Below the pieces are notes generated by a model. The model had not been told where the DNA came from and did not search any database. It saw only the letters and a list, made by a program, of their open reading frames with translations. Source: Clostridiaceae bacterium (GTDB lineage Bacteria > Bacillota > Clostridia > DSM-8532). Taken from it: DNA of 64,000 bases. The stretch spans positions 46,612-110,611 of the forward strand of contig DULR01000017.1 in the NCBI GenBank assembly GCA_012840245.1, written 5' to 3'. Position numbers and translations under genes: made by a program. This document shows, piece by piece, positions 46,474-54,676 of this stretch; position 1 is the first letter of the stretch; each line of letters opens with the position of its first letter.

Positions 46474-47595
46474 TTATCTCTTATATGCAGCCTTGATGAT
46501 CGCAGTCAGGAAGTGGCATGCCTTTTCAAGATTTGATATCCTTATAAACTCATTCTTGCTGTGTACGTTTTCCATGCCTACACTGACATTAACCGCAGGT
46601 ATCCCAGCTCCGTTAATTATATTCGTATCGCTGCCGCCGCCTGTAGCTTCAAGCTTAAGTGGGATTCCCGAAGCATTTGACGCATCCTTTAATAAACCTA
46701 TTATTTCGTCTGTTTCACTGATGTTGAATCCGGGGTACATGCGCTCAAGATTGATCTGCACAGAGCCTCCCAGACTCTCTGTAACAGTCTTTAAATGGTT
46801 CAGAATCGCATCGGTATATCGGTTGATTTTTTCTTCCGATATTGAACGTACTTCACCCTCGATCCTGCAGTTTTCAGTAACTATATTCCTTGCTCCTCCA
46901 CCATTTATAATGCCAATATTGGATGTGCTTTCTTCATCTATCCTTCCGAAATATGGCATGTCAGAAATGGCTTTTGAAGCCAGCATTATAGCGCTTAAGC
47001 CTTTTTCAGGCTCAACTCCGGCGTGGGCAGCCCTGCCATGGAAAATCACCTCGAACCTGTTATAGTATGGAGCTTTGACCGCAATCTGGCCAATCGGTCC
47101 TCCTTCATCAAAAATAAAGGCGAAATCTGCCGGTATTTTGGAAAGATCGAGGTTTCTGGCACCATATAAACCGCCTTCCTCGCATACCGTAAAAGCAATG
47201 TACAGATCCCCGAAGGGAGTGCCGTCTTCTTTCAGTGATCTTACAGTTTCCAGTATAACAGCGATACCTGCGAAATCGTCCCCGCCCAATATCGTCGTCC
47301 CATCTGTCTTGATTATATCCCCATCGATTATGGGGTTCTTGGATATGCCCGGGACCACTGTATCCATATGGGCCATCAGTAAAAGAGCCGGTTTGTCCTT
47401 CTCACCTTTTATGTGGCAAACTACATTACCTGCATTGCCTCCAATTTTGGTACCTGCATCATCCTCATAAGGCTCATATCCCATATCCCTCAGCTTTTTC
47501 AGCAGGGCATCGGCCATCTTTCTTTCCTGTCTGGACAGGCTGTCGATTTTGACCAGGCTTATGAATTCATCAACAAGTCTTTGTCTGTTAATCAT
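46474..47595 (-). CDS. M20 family peptidase T-like
   Basis: 373 aa from the ATG at 47595 (AGGAGAATT upstream). The open frame runs to 47757, but its first codons come from a REP-like element and are not coding. Zinc-site motifs: MAHMDTVVPG, GGDDFAGIAV, catalytic Glu in VCEEGGLYGA, FDEGGPIG, and His near the end in GMENVHSKNEF. The lid/dimerisation domain (GRAAHAGVEPEKGLSAI) is present. It resembles tripeptidase T-like aminopeptidases that degrade imported peptides. The exact specificity is unknown. Confidence 0.88.
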   Translation of the reverse strand: MINRQRLVDEFISLVKIDSLSRQERKMADALLKKLRDMGYEPYEDDAGTKIGGNAGNVVCHIKGEKDKPALLLMAHMDTVVPGISKNPIIDGDIIKTDGTTILGGDDFAGIAVILETVRSLKEDGTPFGDLYIAFTVCEEGGLYGARNLDLSKIPADFAFIFDEGGPIGQIAVKAPYYNRFEVIFHGRAAHAGVEPEKGLSAIMLASKAISDMPYFGRIDEESTSNIGIINGGGARNIVTENCRIEGEVRSISEEKINRYTDAILNHLKTVTESLGGSVQINLERMYPGFNISETDEIIGLLKDASNASGIPLKLEATGGGSDTNIINGAGIPAVNVSVGMENVHSKNEFIRISNLEKACHFLTAIIKAAYKR

Positions 47596-47722
47596 ATTAA
47601 TTCTCCTATCTTTATATTTACAATCAGATTCTTCGCCAAGAAAATACAAAGTATTTTCTTTGATCAGAAATGACAAATTGGACAGTTCAATATATACAGA
47701 GCAGAGGTCTGTCCTCCATGCA

Positions 47723-47757
47723 AAAAATGAGTAAAAGCCTCCGTCCCCAAAACTCAC
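47723..47757. repeat. REP-like element before the M20 gene
   Basis: AAAATGAGTAAAAGCCTCCG then TCCCCAAAACTCACT, the same arm class as the element at 29999, lying directly at the 3' end of dut. Confidence 0.7.
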
Positions 47758-48255
47758 TTACAATCCGGTGGAGCCGAAACCGCCGCCTCTGTCGGTGCCG
47801 ATATTTTTGACTGATTCCACAACCTTCAGGTTCATTCTGGGCACCTGCGCCAGTACAAGCTGAGCAACCCGCTCCCCTTTTCTGACGATATAAGTTCCTT
47901 TTTGGTTTCCCTTGCAGTCCAGCGTCAGCATTTTTTCATTATCAGCTGAACTGCTGCCTTCCGGAGAGGTGTTGCTGACGATTATGCCCAGTTCATCCCT
48001 GTATCCCGCATCAATGGTTCCGGGAGAATTGGCAAGCCTGAGCGGTGTTTTCAGGCTTATCCCGCTCCTTGGACGGACCTGGATCTCATATCCTTCCGGG
48101 ATGGCAAACTTCAACCCGGTAGGTATTATTACTGTTTCGCCAGGTTTGATGACCGTATCCTCGGCTGCGCAAACATCCATCCCCGCATCGTAAGGGTTTG
48201 CATAAGAAGGCAATTTAACGCCTTCCCTAATGATCTCAACATACACATCAACCAT
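47758..48255 (-). CDS. dut: dUTP diphosphatase
   Basis: 165 aa from the ATG at 48255 (CAGGAG upstream; the longer frame to 48312 has no ribosome site). Trimeric dUTPase motifs in order: AGMDVCAAED (I), RPRSGISLKTPLRLANSPG (II), IDAGYRDELGIIV (III), ERVAQLVLAQV (IV) and the C-terminal RGGGFGSTG (V) that closes over the substrate. A Ser/Glu/Asn-rich insert of about 20 residues lies between III and IV. It hydrolyses dUTP to dUMP, keeping uracil out of DNA. Confidence 0.93.
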   Translation of the reverse strand: MVDVYVEIIREGVKLPSYANPYDAGMDVCAAEDTVIKPGETVIIPTGLKFAIPEGYEIQVRPRSGISLKTPLRLANSPGTIDAGYRDELGIIVSNTSPEGSSSADNEKMLTLDCKGNQKGTYIVRKGERVAQLVLAQVPRMNLKVVESVKNIGTDRGGGFGSTGL

Positions 48256-48450
48256 AATATACTCCTGTAATCCAGATTTATACTTATTATAGCACAGCGT
48301 ATGTTCCATCAAGGAGATTAATATTCAAAGTATTTGCATACTGGTCAATTATGGCATTATATGTTAAGGTAATATTATTCTGCGAAGGGATTTAATTGAG
48401 GCTTTCCTAATAAGTATGCAATAGCATTAATACTGTACGGCATAATAAAC

Positions 48451-50892
48451 TTATTCCACTCCCCTGAACCAGTGGCCTCTGGTAAAGCCGTTGCTCTTCA
48501 GCTTATCTATAGTGCTGATAACTTCAGGCGTAGGACTTATTCCGTTCAGTTTATCATAATAATACCTGGCCAGCGCATTTCGGGTATTATTATCCTCGGT
48601 CGTGAATATGAGCCTGTATATGCTGATGGCAGTGCCCTTTAACGCATCCACATCGTCCATTAGCATAGGATAGGCATTAAAAATTTTTGTCCTCTTTAAA
48701 ATCGGATCCCTGATGAACGGGAATACCTCTCCTCTTCTGTCTTTTAAAAATCCTCTGCTTCCCTTGCACTTATCGCATTTTCCTGAGCAGCCGATTTCCA
48801 TAGCAGAAGGACAATGTTCCATGGTCATAAGAGGGATTCTCCCATAGACGACCGATTCCAGCCTTGCTTTTGAAGGATGCAGGTCCTTTGCCTCTTTCAG
48901 ATTAAGCTCCGGTGATATGACGATTGATTGGGCGCCAATATCTTCATGGAAATGTATCGCTTCATTGTTGAAAACATTCATTGAAGGCCCGGCGCACAGT
49001 GAAATCCGGGGAAATGCTTCTTTTAGTACCTTATATGTTCCAAAGCTTCCGTAGGTCAGACCATCTGTCAGATCACTGACTTCTTTGATTTGCTTTATGA
49101 TCTCAGCCATCTCACCGTCTTTTAATATTGATGGCAGCCACAAATAAACTTCACCGTCAAAGCCTTTTCTTATCTGCTCCAGGTACTGACGCGGCATGAC
49201 TGTAATATAAACCCGTTTTATAAGGCCGCTTAACTCATTGATCGAATCAGGAGCTTCGACAAAATATGCCGAAAGCTTCGGTTTCATGCCGGTATGCTCA
49301 TTTGTTGCCTTAATATTGTAATAAACGCTTTTTGATTTTTCTTTTTTCTTCTTGCTTATGCGAATTTCTTTGATCTTTTCCAAAGCTTCGCGTCTCAAGG
49401 CGTTCAGGGCAGAAACCGGCATCATGCTGTCATTGTCCGTTTCAATATGCAGATTTCTGACCCAATACGGGGTATCGCCCGTTTTGCAAAGCTGCTGTCT
49501 GATCCGTTCTTCAGAAAGAGGCGCTTTTATTGCTTTTTCAGCTGCTTCATCCGATTCAGCGCTTACCATGTTTCCATCGATATCTGTTATTCCGAGAACA
49601 GCCTTTTCACCGGCTTTCATGGAAAACTCCATATCGATCGGAACGAGCTGCGGTTCTTTGCCCTCAAATGTTTTTCTTGCTTCGTCAAACAGACTCTTTG
49701 ACAGCGTTCTGAAAACCCTGCTGCCTTTTTTCACAGAGCTCTTAAGATCCCCTATCCATACTTCGGCTCCTGTTTCAGCGCTGCGTACCTGTCTGTTATT
49801 CAGAATGATAGAAGTTACTGTAAAGCTCTGTACTCCTTTGTCGGGATCCATTACTTCTATACCGTCGCCCATGTTGATTGGTTTTTCAATAATAACCTTA
49901 ATATAGAGAGGCTTAGTGTCCAATACCTTTCCCAGCAGTATCCCCTGATTTTTGGGATGCTCGGGGTATACAAGCTTTCTGAAATCACGGCTTCCCTCAA
50001 GATAGCCCCGTGTAAATCCGCCGCGGTTGAATGCCTGAATCAGCTTTTCCCTGTCGCTGTCTTCCACAGAATAACCGCTTTCGTCCTTTGATTCCAGCAT
50101 GTTCAGATATTTTCGGTAGACAGATGTGACTATGGCCACATACTCGGGCGATTTCATCCGCCCCTCCAGCTTCAGGGACTTAACTCCCAAACGTTTGAGT
50201 TCAGGCAGCATCTCCAGTGCCATAAGATCTCTGGGGCTTAACAGATATGATGATTTCCCGAAACTTGCGTCATCCCTTGACAATGACCAGGGAAGCCTGC
50301 AGGGCTGTGCGCAAAGGCCTCTGTTGCCGCTCCTTCCGCCAATAAAGCTGGACATGAGGCATTGGCCCGAATAGCATACACAGAGAGCCCCGTGTACAAA
50401 AACCTCAAGTTCTGCTTTACAGCTTTCCCTTATAAACTTGATATCATTGAATGTAAGTTCACGGGATAATACGACTCTTTTGAAACCTGATTCCACAAGG
50501 AATTTTACAGTATTGCTGTCTGTCGAAGTCATCTGGGTGCTTGCATGGATGTCGATGTCAGGAAAATTCTCATTAAGGAGCTTTGCAAAACCGGTGTCCT
50601 GGACGATAATGGCATCGGCACCCTCTTTATGCACGAATTCAGCCAGCTTCAGGGCTTCATACAGTTCATGGTTTTTAAGCAGAGTGTTTAATGTTATATA
50701 CACCCTTACTCCACGCTCATGAGCATAGTCGATGGCTTCGGTCATATCTTTTTCTGTGAAATTATCCGCATTAATCCTGGCGTTGTACTTTCCTCCGCCC
50801 AGATAGACGGCATCTGCACCATTGGCAACAGCCGCCTTAAGAGATTCAAAGCTGCCCGCGGGCGCGAGCAGCTCCAATTTTTGATGGTTCAT
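48451..50892 (-). CDS. Long U32 family protein with DUF3656-type C-terminal region
   Basis: 813 aa from the ATG at 50892, chosen because MNHQKLELLAPAGS is the normal family start. AGG lies about 8 nt upstream and an ATG at 50922 is possible. The N-terminal U32 domain has LLAPAGSFESLKAAVANGADAVYLGG and the signature EVFVHGALCVCYSGQCLMS with conserved cysteines. A further Cys cluster (CPSAMEIGCSGKCDKC) in the C-terminal half could hold an Fe-S cluster. U32 proteins of this size, such as E. coli RlhA, act in 23S rRNA hydroxylation rather than proteolysis. That role here is inferred. It ends a zapA-coiled-coil-U32 run of genes. Confidence 0.85.
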   Translation of the reverse strand: MNHQKLELLAPAGSFESLKAAVANGADAVYLGGGKYNARINADNFTEKDMTEAIDYAHERGVRVYITLNTLLKNHELYEALKLAEFVHKEGADAIIVQDTGFAKLLNENFPDIDIHASTQMTSTDSNTVKFLVESGFKRVVLSRELTFNDIKFIRESCKAELEVFVHGALCVCYSGQCLMSSFIGGRSGNRGLCAQPCRLPWSLSRDDASFGKSSYLLSPRDLMALEMLPELKRLGVKSLKLEGRMKSPEYVAIVTSVYRKYLNMLESKDESGYSVEDSDREKLIQAFNRGGFTRGYLEGSRDFRKLVYPEHPKNQGILLGKVLDTKPLYIKVIIEKPINMGDGIEVMDPDKGVQSFTVTSIILNNRQVRSAETGAEVWIGDLKSSVKKGSRVFRTLSKSLFDEARKTFEGKEPQLVPIDMEFSMKAGEKAVLGITDIDGNMVSAESDEAAEKAIKAPLSEERIRQQLCKTGDTPYWVRNLHIETDNDSMMPVSALNALRREALEKIKEIRISKKKKEKSKSVYYNIKATNEHTGMKPKLSAYFVEAPDSINELSGLIKRVYITVMPRQYLEQIRKGFDGEVYLWLPSILKDGEMAEIIKQIKEVSDLTDGLTYGSFGTYKVLKEAFPRISLCAGPSMNVFNNEAIHFHEDIGAQSIVISPELNLKEAKDLHPSKARLESVVYGRIPLMTMEHCPSAMEIGCSGKCDKCKGSRGFLKDRRGEVFPFIRDPILKRTKIFNAYPMLMDDVDALKGTAISIYRLIFTTEDNNTRNALARYYYDKLNGISPTPEVISTIDKLKSNGFTRGHWFRGVE

Positions 50893-50923
50893 ATAAAACC
50901 TGCTTTCAGAACTATTGAACATC

Positions 50924-51529
50924 TTATTCTTTTTCGTCTTCCTTATCTGTTTCTTCGTTTTCTTCGATTATTGATTCATCAACCTCATCATCCACCGGAG
51001 TCTCATTCTCTACCTTTTCATATTCGTCAGTGATGATGCCGTCCGGTTCATCGTTAGTCTTAATGACCTCTATTTCTTCAGGCTTGTCCTGCCCGTCCTT
51101 ATATTTGTATTTATATATTGTGCTGCTTTTCTTCTTGCTTGCTTTTGATTTTTTCTTTTCGAAAAACTTCTTTATCGCATCAACGATATCAACGATGGAT
51201 TTGGCTTTTAATATTATATCCTTCTGTATTGTCTCAGCGCCTTTTTTGACTGTTTCGGTCACCTTACCCACATCGTTCACGATTTTTCCGAGCCCGTCAA
51301 GGCTTTCGTTGACGGTCTTTGTTATTTTAGCCGTATTATCGGTGATCTCCGGTAATTTTTCTATCGATCTGTCAATATTTCCTTTATTCTTCTCCAAAAT
51401 CTGATTTATATTCTTTAAGATCCTCAGCAAATTCGCCACTGCCAGAATAAGATAAGCCATGAGCACCGAGCCAAGAACAAAAAGAACAAGAACGATCAGT
51501 TCACCCCAGGATATCATTTCATCAAACAT
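50924..51529 (-). CDS. Single-span membrane protein with coiled coil and acidic tail
   Basis: 201 aa from the ATG at 51529 (GGAGGTG upstream). One membrane helix at about 10-33 (LIVLVLFVLGSVLMAYLILA), then a heptad-rich amphipathic region to about 120 with regularly spaced Ile/Leu/Val (DUF948-like), a Lys-rich patch (FFEKKKSKASKKKSS) and a highly acidic C-terminus. No enzyme motif. Between zapA (16 bp gap) and the U32 gene, so a role in the envelope or division is possible but not shown. Confidence 0.75.
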   Translation of the reverse strand: MFDEMISWGELIVLVLFVLGSVLMAYLILAVANLLRILKNINQILEKNKGNIDRSIEKLPEITDNTAKITKTVNESLDGLGKIVNDVGKVTETVKKGAETIQKDIILKAKSIVDIVDAIKKFFEKKKSKASKKKSSTIYKYKYKDGQDKPEEIEVIKTNDEPDGIITDEYEKVENETPVDDEVDESIIEENEETDKEDEKE

Positions 51530-51545
51530 GACTTGGCACCTCCAC

Positions 51546-51965
51546 TCAATAATTCTTCTTATTGGCATTTTGTAATGTGTTTAATGTGTTTCTGACTTCC
51601 TTCAATTCTGTCTCTTTTTTGGTGAGCTCTATCGTAAGCTGGGATTCTCTTTCCTTAAGTTTCAGATTCTCCATCTTGAATTTCTGGGATTCTTCATTAA
51701 GCTCCTGATACTTCTTCTTCAGCTCCGCCAGTTCGGCTTCATTGCTTTTTAACGTTTCTCTGAGGCGGAACATCTCATCGGCTAAATTTATTGAGGTCAG
51801 GATGGAAGCCATGGATGTACTCAATAAATGATTCCTCCTGGTAATTTCCATAACCTTTCTGTCGACAAACAGAGCTACTTTCTGTATGTACTCCGGAGGT
51901 TCGGTACCGGTTATCACATATTCATTCCCTGCGATACGAACAGTAACCTTATTTTTCTCGGCCAA
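51546..51965 (-). CDS. zapA: Cell division protein ZapA
   Basis: 139 aa from a TTG at 51965 with GGGAG 8 nt upstream. An in-frame TTG 5 codons earlier overlaps that site. The N-terminal ZapA domain (KVTVRIAGNEYVITGTEPPEYIQKVALFVDRKV, NLADEMFRLRE) is followed by a long coiled coil (about 75-135) that is longer than in E. coli ZapA. ZapA cross-links FtsZ filaments at the division ring. First gene of the operon with a coiled-coil membrane protein and U32 protein. Confidence 0.85.
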   Translation of the reverse strand: MAEKNKVTVRIAGNEYVITGTEPPEYIQKVALFVDRKVMEITRRNHLLSTSMASILTSINLADEMFRLRETLKSNEAELAELKKKYQELNEESQKFKMENLKLKERESQLTIELTKKETELKEVRNTLNTLQNANKKNY

Positions 51966-52091
51966 GATATCAGCTCCCAAAATTTTTCATCTTATGTATA
52001 ATACTTCGACCATTCAATAACATTTATTAATTATTATTATACTATATTTTGTCAAGTTAAACACGTTGGCTATAATTTTTATGAAATTCTA

Positions 52092-52272
52092 ATCATTTGA
52101 TCAATGCGAACAACAAACCGGATTTTTGATCCGTAGCCTTACTGTGTCATCCTGAGCGAAGCGCAGCGAAGTCGAAGGATCTTTTTAATAAGAATCTTCG
52201 TCGCTTCGCTCAGAATGACATAGTAAGACTACGTGGCTAATAAAAGCGCTTTTAAATTCGCATAAATTAAAA
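52092..52272. repeat. Fold-back (MITE-like) element, most complete copy
   Basis: Both halves are present. Left: ATTTGATCAATGCGAAC...CCGTAGCCTTACTGTGTCAT. Right: ATGACATAGTAAGACTACG...TTCGCATAAATTAAAA. They are inverted around a tcctgagcgaagcg...aatcttcgtcgcttcgctcaga core, giving a roughly 180-bp imperfect palindrome with no coding capacity. Confidence 0.75.
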
Positions 52273-52273
52273 A

Positions 52274-52299
52274 AGGTGAACCAATTTTTTGGCTCACCT
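52274..52299 (-). terminator. Terminator of the hemerythrin gene
   Basis: Leftward AGGTGAGCCAA and TTGGTTCACCT form an 11-bp stem with one mismatch and a 4-nt loop, then TTTTTT. It lies 14 bp after the stop. Confidence 0.8.
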
Positions 52300-52312
52300 G
52301 GTCTGATGCTTA

Positions 52313-52741
52313 TTATTCCCTGTTCATTTTGTCTCTTACGAACTCGCCGAACTTCTTGTCGATATGCAGGATATGATGATCCAGCCATTTGCTTAAAAAG
52401 TCCAATATGCTGCTTACGGTCTCCTGCTGGTTTTCGTCCAGTTCGTACATATTGATAGCCGATACCTTATGATAGAAGCTCTTGTGTTCCAGCTTCTGTA
52501 TTTTGGTGTTGAAGGAATCGTATCCGTGCTCTTCAAACATTTTTTCCTCATAACCGAAATGATACACGGCATACTCCTTTAACCCGTTGAAAATCTCCAC
52601 TATCCTGTCGTAGCTGTCAACGCCATCCTCAACAAGCTGTGCGATTTCATTCATTTCATTGATCATGTCGATCATCTTTGAGTGCTGTTCGTCAATAACA
52701 GGATCATAACAACTGTAATCATCTTTCCATTTAATGATCAT
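52313..52741 (-). CDS. Bacteriohemerythrin
   Basis: 142 aa from the ATG at 52741 (AAGGGGGG upstream). The di-iron ligands are all visible: IDEQHSKM, HFGYEEKMFEEHGY, LEHKSFYHK and WLDHHILHIDKKF (five His plus two carboxylates). It has no extra domain, so it is a soluble O2-binding protein. In anaerobes such proteins are thought to bind, deliver or scavenge oxygen. The gene is monocistronic and lies between a fold-back element and the sigH region. Confidence 0.9.
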   Translation of the reverse strand: MIIKWKDDYSCYDPVIDEQHSKMIDMINEMNEIAQLVEDGVDSYDRIVEIFNGLKEYAVYHFGYEEKMFEEHGYDSFNTKIQKLEHKSFYHKVSAINMYELDENQQETVSSILDFLSKWLDHHILHIDKKFGEFVRDKMNRE

Positions 52742-52807
52742 AACTGACCCCCCTTGATATTTAGTATCATTATTGCACAATTTTCACTGAGTAATATAAA
52801 AGAATTC

Positions 52808-52836
52808 TTGCTATTTCGACAAAATTCGGCTATAAT
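52808..52836 (+). promoter_or_regulatory. Orphan rightward promoter
   Basis: TTGCTA (52808-52813), 17 bp, TATAAT (52831-52836). No plus-strand gene follows for over 3 kb, but a terminator lies about 85 bp beyond the predicted start. Confidence 0.5.
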
Positions 52837-52842
52837 TTTAGT

Positions 52843-52930
52843 ATGACACTGATACACCTTAACATACTTTTACCTCCTTTTTAGCACATTTTTTCATTTC
52901 AGCCTGTGATTCAGCAGGCTTTTTGTTTTG
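52843..52930 (+). ncRNA. Candidate small RNA with exposed CCUCC
   Basis: The segment lies between the promoter at 52808 and a rho-independent terminator AGCCTG-TGATTCAG-CAGGCT-TTTTGTTTTG (52901-52930). The 5' part is unstructured and carries ACCTCCTTTTT (52872-52882), the complement of a Shine-Dalgarno sequence, a typical seed of RNAs that block ribosome binding. The competing reading is a minus-strand AAGGAGG followed by an 11-residue ORF (52830-52865). No homologue is known to me. Confidence 0.4.
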
Positions 52931-52954
52931 TCGAAATTTGTCATACGGGATGAA

Positions 52955-53605
52955 TTATTTAAGATATTCTTTTCTGACTTCCTGGACACTCTTTTCTATT
53001 TTCTTCTTTAATCTCTGAAGCGCATTGTCAATTGATTTTACAGGCTTATTAAGCTGCTTTGCTATATCCTGATATGTCACCCCGGCCAGATATTTTGCCA
53101 GAACCTCTTTTTCAAAAGGGCTCAAAAGCTCCATCACACGGCTTTCTATAACAGTGAACTGCTCTTTGTTGATGAAAAGCTCCTCAGGGTTTGCGATGGA
53201 AACCTCCTGGATTACTTCTATGAGAAACTTTTCAGATTCCTCGTCAAACACCTTTCTGTTAAGCGAAACATAGGAATTCAATGGAATGTGTTTTTGCCTT
53301 GTGGCAGTTTTTACTGCGGTGATTATTTGACGGGTTATACATATCTCGGCAAAAACCCTGAAAGGGATGCTCTTGTCATCCTTGTAATCCCGGACAGCTT
53401 TAAATAAGCCGATCATACCTTCCTGAACGATATCTTCCCTGTCGGCTCCTACAAGAAAATAGCTTCTTGCCTTTGCTCTTACGAGAGGTTTGTATTTTTC
53501 TATCAAATGCTCCATACCGCGTTTACAGCCCGCGTGAACATATGTAAGAACCTCTTCGTCTTCCATGGCGGCATAATCAATCTTATCGATTTCTTTACGA
53601 GACAC
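52955..53605 (-). CDS. sigH: RNA polymerase sigma-H factor
   Basis: 216 aa from a GTG with GGAGGG 8 nt upstream, one base after the stop of the ATPase gene. Region 2 (ALDMEHLIEKYKPLVRAKARSYFLVGADREDIVQEGMIGLFKAVRDY-like) and region 4 (LSPFEKEVLAKYLAGVTYQDIAKQLNKPVKSIDNALQRLKKKI) match SigH/Spo0H, which drives early sporulation and stationary-phase genes. The RlmB/YacP genes usually upstream in Bacillus are absent. Here it is in an operon with a P-loop/Asp23-like protein. Sequence length is normal. Confidence 0.9.
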   Translation of the reverse strand: MSRKEIDKIDYAAMEDEEVLTYVHAGCKRGMEHLIEKYKPLVRAKARSYFLVGADREDIVQEGMIGLFKAVRDYKDDKSIPFRVFAEICITRQIITAVKTATRQKHIPLNSYVSLNRKVFDEESEKFLIEVIQEVSIANPEELFINKEQFTVIESRVMELLSPFEKEVLAKYLAGVTYQDIAKQLNKPVKSIDNALQRLKKKIEKSVQEVRKEYLK

Positions 53606-53606
53606 C

Positions 53607-54458
53607 TCAGCTTCCCTCCATGACCGGATAATCAGGCGGGGTTTTTTTCATGGTCAAGTTCTTTACAGTGATATTGAATACATTAACATTAAACCCTGCA
53701 AATTTGTCAAGTTCCTGTAAAATAATATTTCTGGCCTTTTTTACGGCTTCCACCAGGTTGTATCCATACACCATTATAATATCAATATCTATAAAAAGTC
53801 CATCAGGTCCGTTGCTCGTACGGAATCTTGTGACTTTCTCCATTTCAGGCATTATGACGATATTATAATTTACAAGCTGATATATGGCATAGTCCGATAT
53901 GGTATAATTGCCAAAATAGCTGAATGTCGGCCTCACTACAGTTTTCTCGCCGATAGACTGGAACTGCCCTTTCCCTTTTCGTCTGAATAGCTGAAGGGGA
54001 TCCAGAAAATATCCCGAAAATTGTTTTTTAAGCTGCATGGCCGGAACAGGGATAACATGCTTTCCCTGTTTCAGCCGTGTATTGCGGGCTTGTTCTATCT
54101 CGTATGAACTTGCCACGTCTTCAATATATATGCGCTTGTCAAATTCGCCCAAATCCAGCCCTTCGGCAATTTTGTCCACCATTCCGTCGGAAGTCCCCAG
54201 AATAAGGATGCCCTGAGGTTTGCATCTTGCGATGGCCTCTTTGACTTCTTTCCTGTGATCTTCCTCTATAAAAAGGGCAATTTTGATAGAGCTGATTTTC
54301 GAGGGGGCTTTTTTGGCCGATTTTCCCGCTACGATGGTATTCTCATGGATAAGCAGACCATCATCTATTATATAGTCAAGATCATTTTCCCTTGCAACCC
54401 ATGAAGCACGGTGACTTTTTCCCGTTCCGCTCTGGCCTACAAATGCAACAAGTCTCAA
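53607..54458 (-). CDS. P-loop NTPase fused to an Asp23/Gls24-like domain
   Basis: 283 aa from a TTG at 54458, chosen because GGAGGA lies 6 nt upstream and the first residues lead straight into the beta strand RLVAFVGQSGTGKS. The Walker A loop is at residues 8-15 (GQSGTGKS), and GILILGTSD (about 86-94) may be the second strand. A middle region mentions no known motif. The C-terminal 90 residues (MPEMEKVTRFRTSNGPDGLFIDIDIIMVYG...NVNVFNITVKNLTM) have the beta-alpha pattern of Asp23/Gls24 envelope-stress proteins. Function unknown. Its stop is one base from the sigH start, so the two are translated together. Confidence 0.75.
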   Translation of the reverse strand: MRLVAFVGQSGTGKSHRASWVARENDLDYIIDDGLLIHENTIVAGKSAKKAPSKISSIKIALFIEEDHRKEVKEAIARCKPQGILILGTSDGMVDKIAEGLDLGEFDKRIYIEDVASSYEIEQARNTRLKQGKHVIPVPAMQLKKQFSGYFLDPLQLFRRKGKGQFQSIGEKTVVRPTFSYFGNYTISDYAIYQLVNYNIVIMPEMEKVTRFRTSNGPDGLFIDIDIIMVYGYNLVEAVKKARNIILQELDKFAGFNVNVFNITVKNLTMKKTPPDYPVMEGS

Positions 54459-54627
54459 TAAAAATCCTCCATATCCAATAATCAGATATACCAATATTAT
54501 TCCACAATTACGCTCCTGAAAACATTATAGTATACAAAACAATCAGCCGGAAAGCAGATCAGTCCCGACTGCAGTTATTACCACAAATATTTCCATGATA
54601 TTATTTCGGTAAAAAGTCCGGAACAAA

Positions 54628-54667
54628 AAAGGGCTGTCCGGTAATGTCACCGGAACAGCCCTTTGTA
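54628..54667 (-). terminator. Terminator of the CUT1 ATPase gene
   Basis: AAAGGGCTGTTCCGG and CCGGACAGCCCTTT form a long GC-rich stem with one bulge and an 8-nt loop, followed leftward by TTTTTT. Confidence 0.85.
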
Positions 54668-54676
54668 TTGATCTTA

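Larger units (their letters stand above)
51966..52312. other. Intergenic region occupied by a fold-back element
   Basis: No gene. AT-rich DNA from 51990 to 52090 may hold the zapA promoter (TATACTATATTTTG near 52040), followed by the fold-back repeat and the hemerythrin terminator. Confidence 0.5.

Noticed and set aside
47596..47757. N-terminal extension of the M20 peptidase
   Set aside because: The extra codons come from a REP-like element. A good ribosome site precedes the ATG at 47595.
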